DNA of 5,254 nt from Gammaproteobacteria bacterium (GTDB lineage Bacteria; Pseudomonadota; Gammaproteobacteria; Thiomicrospirales; Thiomicrospiraceae). Under the pieces are notes generated by a model. That model did no database searches. It was not told the DNA's origin and was given only the letters and a program-made list of their open reading frames with translations. The stretch lies in assembly GCA_013153955.1 (NCBI GenBank), contig JAADDM010000245.1, positions 1-5,254 of the forward strand, read 5' to 3'. The translations under genes were made by a program, and so were the position numbers. Positions 1 through 5,254 of this stretch are shown in pieces (positions within the stretch are counted from its first letter, which is position 1; every line of letters starts with the position of its first letter).

Positions 1-41
1 AGGTTGGTAGGTAGGTAGGTAGGTAGGTTGGTTGGTTGGTT
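1..41. repeat. GGTA/GGTT tetranucleotide microsatellite
   Basis: A run of GGTA units (about five) passes into a run of GGTT units (about four), and the tract starts at the window edge, so its full length is unknown. The change of unit along one tract suggests a compound or interrupted microsatellite. A GGTTCGA heptamer at its end looks superficially like a tRNA T-arm, but no tRNA surrounds it. Confidence 0.9.
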
Positions 42-732
42 CGATCGTTCCTTCACTCGTGGATCCGTAGTTATTGTATATCTGTAGGCGTAGTCCAGAC
101 AGATGGTCAAACGCAGGTCACAGGCAGTAGAGCAAAGTAAGTCACAGCATTTACCATCTTGTCTTCGCCCGACCTCATTCGTGTATTGAATCAGTTGTAT
201 TTGAATCGTGGTCAGACTGTTGACGATCGACATCTGGAATTAAGATAAATAAAGGCTAATTCACTAATTTCACCGGAAAAACTGATGACAGATAAGGATT
301 TAAAAACAAAAATTCTTGGACTACCTACCAGACATATAAAAGTAAACACAATTTGAAGGGAGACCATAGCTTTGTGGTTTAGAGAAAGACACGAGCTAAC
401 GAGTTAAGTGTGCTCCAAAATAAAGAATGCGTAAACTCCACAACCAGAAAGAGACAAACGAAGGTTCGTTTTCTGTTTATGTCATAATAATGTGTTGGCG
501 TACAGACGAATGTTTCATCAAAAGGAATCACGAAAAACCCACTAACTTTAGGTTTTCACCATTTTAATAATATATTTTATCAATCGGCCACCTCCGTAAA
601 TGGACCACCTCAGCTCTGTGCTACAGATGACCGACCTACTAAGTTCTTATCTAGTCGCCTTTGTGTAGAGGCCTGTTGGACATACCAAAGACGAAAGCAG
701 TCGACGATGGTTGGACTCCGGCTTGTCACAGG
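42..732. other. non-coding stretch, no gene seen
   Basis: This moderately AT-rich stretch has short open frames only and no recognisable protein or RNA gene. AATAAA-like hexamers occur near 247 and 419, and a TATA-like string near 331, but none has a gene to serve. A short CCACCTC motif occurs twice around 590-608. The stretch is probably intergenic or belongs to a long intron upstream of the receptor exon. Confidence 0.6.
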
Positions 733-1036
733 ATCGATTTAATCGCCCTCATCGAGGGAAGAGTATTAATTGACTTTGACTACATACGTGCATGCCCGTT
801 GTCGGTGTGCTATTCCACAGCAATACCCACGCTGAATCTATGCCATTTGCCTTCAGTCTTCATTAAAACACCGGTACAACTGAGCTTGCAACGGCGTCCA
901 CACGCGCGACCACATGCGTCCACTCTTTAAACATTAACTCACAGAGTTATCGTTGATCAGCACAGGTCGATTTGTTCTGGACGGAGGGGATGTATCACTT
1001 GAAAGTCGGTCAAGTAGAATGCTGAAAAATCAAAGT
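733..1036 (+). repeat. interspersed repeat, copy 1
   Basis: This segment is repeated in the same orientation at about 2678-2990. The secure core starts at ATCGAGGGAA (751 here, 2691 in the other copy) and ends at CAAAGT (1031-1036). Counting by eye, the first ~110 bases differ at about eight positions. A central part around 917-939 is diverged, and copy 2 is a net 14 bases longer there. The last 97 bases (940-1036) align without gaps with four differences. Upstream of 751 the match is ragged: copy 1 seems to carry a nine-base insertion (CCCTCATCG). An 89-codon open frame crosses it (661-930). Its counterpart in copy 2 shares a stretch of peptide, but differences include many amino-acid changes, so I do not call it a gene. 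No terminal inverted repeats, poly-A tail or convincing Pol III boxes are visible, so the family is unidentified. Confidence 0.85.
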
Positions 1037-2677
1037 TATTAAACGGAGAGTCGAGTGCTATTACTCAACAGAACAACTTACACCAACGACTTCCAGTGGA
1101 GTAGATTAAAACGAAGCTCCTAGCTCTGCTGTAAGCTAGTCGCACGCGATATGAAGTCATATATACTTCGTAAACTCTGGTAGTTTGCTTACTAACTGTA
1201 AATGTTTGATCTCAGGCAGGAAGGAAATAAAAGGCCTCTGTGTATAGAAAAAAGAACTGCTTTATTTAGCGTAAGCGGATTGTTATAGCATTATTTAATA
1301 TTGACTGGCTGCCCTGTAGCAAGGGGGCAGGAATGTTAGGAATATTTGCCAACGGGTTCATTTATGCCATATATACACCATACAATGTTAAAGCACCTTC
1401 AACACGACATTTATCAGTTAAACAATTTTAATGTATTGATTCCGTCGAGCCTTTTGATATACATAGAGTGTCGGTTCAGATCTGATTTTAACTACAGGTA
1501 AGTCAATATTTAGCAGACAACTATAAGAACCGACTAACAATGACAACGGGTTTCCGATTTTGTCAGATGCTTATTTTTGTGGTAGCTAACTAGAGTAGTG
1601 TATAACGAACTCTACCATCACGAATGTGCTTTTTCAGAGGTGGATGAGGGAGTAGAAGTTAGCAAATTCTTTCTTCAAGTTAATGCTGATTGGTGGAAGG
1701 TAATGACTCGAGATTGAGCCAATCTTCTGTGAAGAGATGTAGATATTCGTTGTTTTAAACATCGCTACGCTATAATCGATGCCGTATTTTGTTGTTGAGA
1801 AGACACGACGCAGTGTGAGCTGAACGATGATGCCAAGCGAATATTTATCCATTTACGAAGAGCAAACAGTGTGATATGAAAATTAAGTGCAGCAGAAGCC
1901 ACGGCACAATTCAAGACAAGTCTTAGTTGAATGTGATACAAGATTAATACTACATCCAATTATTTCTTGTATCATTTACAGTATGTTCATTTTGTAGCAG
2001 ATACCTACTTTCCAAGACAGCTATTACAGATTTGAAATAGACTTGAAATAACTACATCTACGAAACGAAGAAGCAACTACGACAGACAAATAAGAGAGGC
2101 GAATTTCTTTTACATTTTCTTGTTAGATAATATAACAAATCCAATGCAGTCGAAAGAGCTTCGTGAATTTTAATAAATCAAGGACTCTCTTGAAAAATTG
2201 ACCAATGCGTTATGAAATTACAAGTAAAACATGATTATATCAACGCAGTAAGGATACCGAGTAACGTGACGGTAGGTAGGACGGAACAAGAAGCAAGTAC
2301 TAACCACAAAAATAAGCATACGTTTTTGGCTTTTACGATGTACCCGTGCTGCCGAATTACCTTTCTTCTGAATGGCTAAATATTCGTCGAAAGCTTTCCT
2401 TAGTTATTATACACACCGTATCGTCATTTGATAAACGTGACAAAAACTTATAATAGATTTATGCAAGTCTAACGTAGAATGAAGGATGAGTTATCTTTGG
2501 CACAAATGTAGATATCAAAACTAATCGAAGGAATCATGTATGTCAGCTTTATTCAAGTTATCATATAAGAGCATAGTTGTATGCGACACGATGGCAGCTA
2601 GAGGTAAGAGAATTGAATTTGAATCATATCAAAGGAAGAAGTTACCCTCACGACTAACTCGTCTAATTGTGTGTTAT
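1037..2677. other. AT-rich non-coding DNA between repeat copies
   Basis: About 1.6 kb has no supportable gene on either strand. The few open frames are 60-70 codons, overlap each other on the minus strand (1634-1959) and have no recognisable domain, as expected by chance. A good 5' splice-site-like string (GAG|GTAAGAG) lies at 2601-2610, but the bases before it do not encode a TM1 or N-terminus of the receptor. The region is best read as intron or intergenic DNA. Confidence 0.6.
1934..1974. repeat. small imperfect-context inverted repeat (10-bp arms)
   Basis: TGATACAAGA (1934-1943) and its exact reverse complement TCTTGTATCA (1965-1974) flank a 21-base spacer. It could form a stem-loop, but such arms arise by chance in AT-rich DNA and no neighbouring element makes it functional. 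Confidence 0.5.
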
Positions 2678-2990
2678 CCGCGATGTTTTAATCGAGGGAA
2701 GTGTATTAATTGATTTTGAACGCATACGTGCATGCCCGTTGTCGGTGTGCTATTCCACAACAATACCCACGCGGAATCTATGCCATTTGCCTTCAGTTTT
2801 CATAAAAACAACCGGTAAAACTAGGCCTGCAACGGGGCCCACACGCGCGACCACATGTCTACTCTTCTGCATATGAATACATGATCATTACCACACAGAG
2901 TTATCGTTGATCAGCACAGGTCGATTTGTTCTGGACGGAGGAGATATATCACTTGAAAGTCGATCAAATAGAATGCTGAAAAATCAAAGT
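2678..2990 (+). repeat. interspersed repeat, copy 2, abutting the GPCR exon
   Basis: This is the second, same-orientation copy of the repeat at 733-1036. Its last 97 bases (2894-2990) pair without gaps with 940-1036. The two copies diverge immediately after CAAAGT: copy 1 continues as TATTAAACGG, while copy 2 continues as CCATCGCCGC, which is the first receptor-like sequence. The left edge is ragged near 2678-2690, whereas the right edge is sharp. Around 2868-2893 this copy has extra sequence compared with copy 1. It probably lies in the intron upstream of the receptor's last exon, or is a mobile or duplicated segment joined to it. Confidence 0.85.
2988..2989 (+). promoter_or_regulatory. candidate 3' splice acceptor (AG) of the GPCR exon
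   Basis: The ICL1-like frame is closed by a TGA at 2977-2979, and the only AG between that stop and the MRSSTN codons is at 2988-2989 (ATCAAAG|T). If used, the exon would begin at 2990 and complete a codon split after its first base. The site is poor: the preceding bases are purine-rich, with no polypyrimidine tract. For the TM2 frame (stop TAG at 2969-2971), a second possible AG is 2970-2971. The same AG exists in repeat copy 1 (1034-1035), where no exon follows. Confidence 0.3.
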
Positions 2991-4168
2991 CCATCGCCGC
3001 TGGATGCGTTCGTCGACGAACTACTTACTACCTAACGATACTGGCCGTGTACGACGTGCTCTATCTGATCTTCGTCTTCACGCTGATCGTCAAGCACTAC
3101 ATCAACGTCACCGGCATCCGGTGGTACAACTACTACAAGTACCACTTCGGCATCCCGGTGACGAACACCTGCTCCAACACGGCCGTCTGGTTGACCTTGA
3201 CCTTCACCATCGAGCGCTACATCGGGGTGTGCCACCCGATGAAGGGCAAAGCGCTGTGTACGCCGCAGCGAGCCAAGTACATCATCCTGGTGGTGTGTAC
3301 GGCGGCTGCCGTACTGACGGTTCCGGATTTCTTTGCCAAGCGCGTCGAGACGGTGGTGGTGGTCAGCCCGAGCGGCGAGAACGTGACGACGTACGTCGGC
3401 CGGGCGACGGAGCTGTCGAAGATGGCGTCGTTCAGCGTCGGCTACAGCTACATGATCCAGGTGCTGTTCACGTTTATGCCGCTCATCCTGCTGCTCGCCT
3501 TCAACTCGCTGCTGATCCGGGCCGTCATGCAGGCCAACCGGCAGCGGCACGCCATGGCCAACATGAACGTCGTCCGGAGCGAGCGCCAGGAGCGACACAG
3601 TCGGGACCAGCACCGGATCACCGTTATGCTGATCACGGTCGTCATCGTCTTCCTGCTGTGCCAGTCGCCGCAGGCCATCCAGAACATCCTTCTGTCCTAC
3701 TACAGCCACAAGGGACTGATCACGCCCGTCAAGATCCGGCTCTTCACCATAACGGCCAACGTCTTCAACCTCTTCGTCATCATCAACGCCTCGGTCAACT
3801 TCATCCTGTACTCGGCGTTCAGCACCAAGTTCCGGCGCACGTTCAGCCGGCTCTTCTGCCGCTGCCTGCAGCGCCAGCGTCCCTCAGACGTGCTCTTCTC
3901 CGAGATGGCCACCGCCGTGACGTCGGCTCCGCTGAACGGACACCACACGGTCGACGACAGTCGCGTTCATCTGCTGCACGCCGCTCGCAATAGATCGCAG
4001 GTGACGTACAACTGGGCGCCTCGGTCCGGGGGACCCTCTGTCAACAGGGGCAGCGCCACCAACAACATGGCCCCCAACTCGCTGGCGTCTGGCTACTCGG
4101 CCCGACAGCGGCCCGGAGACTATACGAGCGCCAGGCAGAACGGACAGAGCATCGTATCCAGTCTCTAG
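2990..4168 (+). CDS. partial class A neuropeptide GPCR, FMRFamide-receptor-like, last exon with apparent frameshift
   Basis: This encodes most of a seven-helix plasma-membrane peptide receptor. TM1 and the N-terminus are absent, so an upstream exon must lie outside the window or be lost. Residues below count from the GTG (Val) at 3047, which is not a start codon. The order is ICL1 motif MRSSTNY (3004-3024); TM2 with LAVYD, where Asp3 is D2.50; TM3 (about 36-58) ending in ERY (56-58), the DRY equivalent; CHPMKGKALC in ICL2; TM4 (76-96); TM5 (131-158) with Pro145; a basic ICL3; TM6 (190-216) with CQSP (205-208) for CWxP; TM7 with NFILY (251-255) for NPxxY; helix 8 with possible palmitoylation cysteines 271 and 273; and a polar tail ending SIVSSL. 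Sequons are at Asn20 and Asn112. MRSSTNY is in frame +1, but TM2 onwards is in frame +2, after a tandem TACT duplication at 3022-3029. The remaining ~370 codons are intact with GC-rich third positions, which argues against an old pseudogene. Class A GPCR identity is near certain; the FMRFamide-receptor group is likely; ligand unknown. Confidence 0.85.
   Translation, partial: SIAAGCVRRRTTYYLTILAVYDVLYLIFVFTLIVKHYINVTGIRWYNYYKYHFGIPVTNTCSNTAVWLTLTFTIERYIGVCHPMKGKALCTPQRAKYIILVVCTAAAVLTVPDFFAKRVETVVVVSPSGENVTTYVGRATELSKMASFSVGYSYMIQVLFTFMPLILLLAFNSLLIRAVMQANRQRHAMANMNVVRSERQERHSRDQHRITVMLITVVIVFLLCQSPQAIQNILLSYYSHKGLITPVKIRLFTITANVFNLFVIINASVNFILYSAFSTKFRRTFSRLFCRCLQRQRPSDVLFSEMATAVTSAPLNGHHTVDDSRVHLLHAARNRSQVTYNWAPRSGGPSVNRGSATNNMAPNSLASGYSARQRPGDYTSARQNGQSIVSSL
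3022..3029 (+). repeat. TACT tandem duplication at the reading-frame switch
   Basis: Two adjacent TACT units follow the AAC codon of MRSSTN. With both present, the ICL1 frame runs out of register with TM2. With one removed, the codons read AAC TAC TAC CTA ACG, giving N-Y-Y-L-T. That places Asn exactly ten residues before the TM2 aspartate, as in typical class A receptors. It may be a replication-slippage insertion, a transposon excision footprint or a sequencing/assembly error. Confidence 0.7.
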
Positions 4169-4529
4169 CCGGTGGCGCCACCTGGCAGCCGCCCGCCTAA
4201 GTACGTTGCACCCAGGGTCTTTAGGATTCGTACGCACCGAAGCGTATTCCGGCTGGATACGAATGAACGCACGCGGTATACACCTTAACTACGGCAAACC
4301 CGATTGATTTCCTTTAAGACTGACAAAATGAGAGGTAGCTGTCGAAAGGCTGCTGAAAACTCAGCGCTGATCAGTTTTTTGGTTTGAATCTTTAGACACG
4401 AGGTTGTGGACGCGGTTGTTGTCTTGGCTTTCATTTACGCGACAATCCACCACAGCGTCATCTGTCGGTCAGTTTTTGCCGTTGTTACAAGTTATAAACA
4501 ACACAATCGACGGATGTACTACATATCGT

Positions 4530-4546
4530 ATTGTTTGTTAAACAAT
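4530..4546. repeat. short perfect hairpin, 7-bp stem
   Basis: ATTGTTT (4530-4536) and AAACAAT (4540-4546) are perfect inverted arms around a three-base GTT loop. The stem is AT-rich and would be weak. It lies in the probable 3' UTR, with no evidence of function. Confidence 0.4.
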
Positions 4547-4663
4547 CGTCTGGCACTGAATGAGCTGCGATTTAGTTTCGAGGATCGTACGTGGCCAGTC
4601 GAATCTCAGTAAAGCACAAACTACGAAACAGATGAATCACAAGACACTCACTGCTAACAAATA

Positions 4664-4703
4664 TGTTTGTATGTGTGCGTGTGTGTGTATATATATATAT
4701 ATA
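4664..4703. repeat. compound (TG)n(TA)8 microsatellite
   Basis: An imperfect TG tract (4664-4687) runs directly into eight perfect TA units (4688-4703). Such compound tracts are length-variable and can be polymorphic. The minus-strand frame reading ACA/TAT repeats as Thr, Tyr and Ile codons is a by-product of the repeat. Confidence 0.9.
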
Positions 4704-4783
4704 CGTCCTTTGGTAAACAAAAAGCGTTTGAATGAAGTTGGCGAAGAATGAAGTTAAATATATCACATTACTGATGGCGCCTC

Positions 4784-4840
4784 TGTGGGTGATTGTGTTG
4801 GTGTGTTCATGTGTGGGTGTGTGTGTGTCCCTGTGTGTTT
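4784..4840. repeat. imperfect TG-rich microsatellite
   Basis: A T/G-dominated tract contains several TGTG runs, the longest at about 4815-4828. It is interrupted by CAT and CCC, so it is degenerate. It lies about 80 bases after the (TG)n(TA)8 tract, in the probable 3' UTR. Confidence 0.8.
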
Positions 4841-4917
4841 AAGTGTCTGCTTGCAAAAAGCAGTTACTACTGCTAGCTTGAATTAAACATGCCAAATTTC
4901 ATCGTTTTAAATTTCTC

Positions 4918-4923
4918 ATTAAA
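4918..4923 (+). terminator. candidate polyadenylation signal ATTAAA
   Basis: ATTAAA is the commonest variant of AATAAA. About 20-40 bases downstream there is a T/GT-rich stretch (4945-4966), suitable as a downstream element, and a CA for cleavage lies in between. A second ATTAAA at 4882-4887 is an alternative. No AATAAA was found between the stop codon and here. The call rests on position alone. Confidence 0.35.
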
Positions 4924-4935
4924 TTTCATGGACTA

Positions 4936-5254
4936 CACCGACTAATGTTTGTTCTTTTCCCTCTTTAAACATCAGTGATAAACACTTCCTAATTGAACGG
5001 CTAAACAAAGCTTGGACAGATTTATTGAATGCCTAAAACAGCTACAAACCAAGTTTTGTGAAACCATCCTTTTGCAGGTCAGTAACGACGTGTAGCTTTG
5101 TTTCTGTTGCTTACTAAAATGGCAGTACCTGGAAATGGGCTTAGAGTAGAAAGGAACAACTTGACACAAAGACAGTATCGTTCTTATAGTTTTAACGAAT
5201 TAACTAGGCGTCTGTTTGACTTTCAACTGAAACGTTATGATATATATAGAGGGA
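4936..5254. other. non-coding flank, no gene seen
   Basis: This AT-rich sequence has a 65-codon minus-strand open frame (4972-5169) of no recognisable family and nothing else supportable. It is either more 3' UTR, if a distal polyadenylation site is used, or intergenic DNA. Confidence 0.5.

Larger units (their letters stand above)
4169..4935 (+). other. probable 3' UTR of the GPCR gene
   Basis: The sequence after the TAG stop changes over about 100 bases from GC-rich to AT-rich. It contains short open frames only (for example 4406-4612) with no recognisable domain. It holds a small hairpin at 4530-4546, two TG-rich microsatellites and two ATTAAA hexamers (4882, 4918). The 3' end near 4935 is inferred from the second hexamer and is uncertain. 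No genomic poly-A tract follows, so this does not look like a processed retrocopy. Confidence 0.4.

Noticed and set aside
30..50. GGTTCGATCG resembling a tRNA T-arm/B box
   Set aside because: It is the end of the GGTT microsatellite. No acceptor stem, D-arm or anticodon arm could be found around it.
325..345. TATA-box-like ATATAAAAG
   Set aside because: No gene start follows within a sensible distance, and such strings are common in AT-rich DNA.
661..930. 89-codon open frame and its 69-codon counterpart at 2667-2876 sharing a peptide
   Set aside because: Both lie in the interspersed repeat. Changes between copies are mostly amino-acid changing by my reading, the frames lack ATG at their first codons (TTG/GTG) and they diverge where indels occur. 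This is DNA-level repeat similarity, not a conserved protein.
940..1036. Repeat as a tRNA-derived SINE
   Set aside because: GGTCGATTT only weakly resembles a B box, no A box was found at proper spacing and there is no poly-A or simple-repeat tail.
2591..2610. ATG followed by a strong splice-donor-like GAG|GTAAGAG, a possible first exon of the receptor
   Set aside because: The preceding frames are short and stop-bounded and do not encode a signal, N-terminus or TM1. A consensus donor alone occurs often by chance.
3032..3709. Minus-strand 225-codon open frame
   Set aside because: It is rich in Asp, His, Val and Arg with no domain, and exactly opposite the receptor codons, so it is an antisense shadow of biased codons.
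3004..3993. Plus-strand 329-codon open frame
   Set aside because: Only its first seven residues (MRSSTNY) look real. After the TACT duplication it is Arg/His/Ala-rich nonsense overprinting the receptor, kept open by GC-rich codon bias.
2990..4168. Receptor as a processed retrogene
   Set aside because: There is no genomic poly-A tract or visible flanking duplication after 4168, and a single exon from TM2 to the tail can be normal for peptide receptors.
1..5254. CRISPR array, bacterial operon, rRNA or phage-like system
   Set aside because: No regularly spaced repeats, Shine-Dalgarno-led genes or rRNA-like sequence are present; the window reads as animal genomic DNA.

Overview
The window looks like genomic DNA from an invertebrate animal. 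It is AT-rich, non-operonic and has one GC-rich exon, microsatellites and a dispersed repeat pair. The exon encodes most of a class A neuropeptide-type G-protein-coupled receptor (GPCR). No bacterial signals (operons, ribosome binding sites, dense ORFs) are present. The phylum cannot be fixed from the sequence. The receptor most resembles the FMRFamide-receptor-like group of arthropods, molluscs and annelids; this is a judgement from remembered motifs, not a search.

Layout: 1-41 is a GGTA/GGTT microsatellite cut by the window edge. About 42-732 has no gene. About 733-1036 is copy 1 of an interspersed repeat. From 1037 to about 2677 there is AT-rich non-coding DNA, probably intron or intergenic. 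About 2678-2990 is copy 2 of the repeat. From 2990 or 2991 to 4168 runs the last exon of the GPCR, covering intracellular loop 1 (ICL1), TM2 to TM7, helix 8 and a tail of about 100 residues. After the stop at 4166-4168 comes a probable 3' UTR with two TG-rich microsatellites and an ATTAAA polyadenylation candidate at 4918. The rest, to 5254, has no recognisable gene.

Three points stand out. (1) The family-typical ICL1 motif MRSSTNY is in a different frame from the TM2 sequence that follows it. An exact tandem TACT duplication at 3022-3029 lies at the switch, and removing one unit restores a canonical N-Y-Y-L...D(2.50) TM2 start. This is a recent frameshift allele, a pseudogenising lesion, an assembly error, or a start/splice arrangement that uses the second frame throughout. 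(2) The 3' edge of repeat copy 2 coincides to the base with the start of receptor-like sequence. That edge is either the intron/exon boundary or a breakpoint. (3) TM1 and the N-terminus are not encoded anywhere visible, so the receptor is incomplete within the window.

I see no evidence of a novel multi-gene system.
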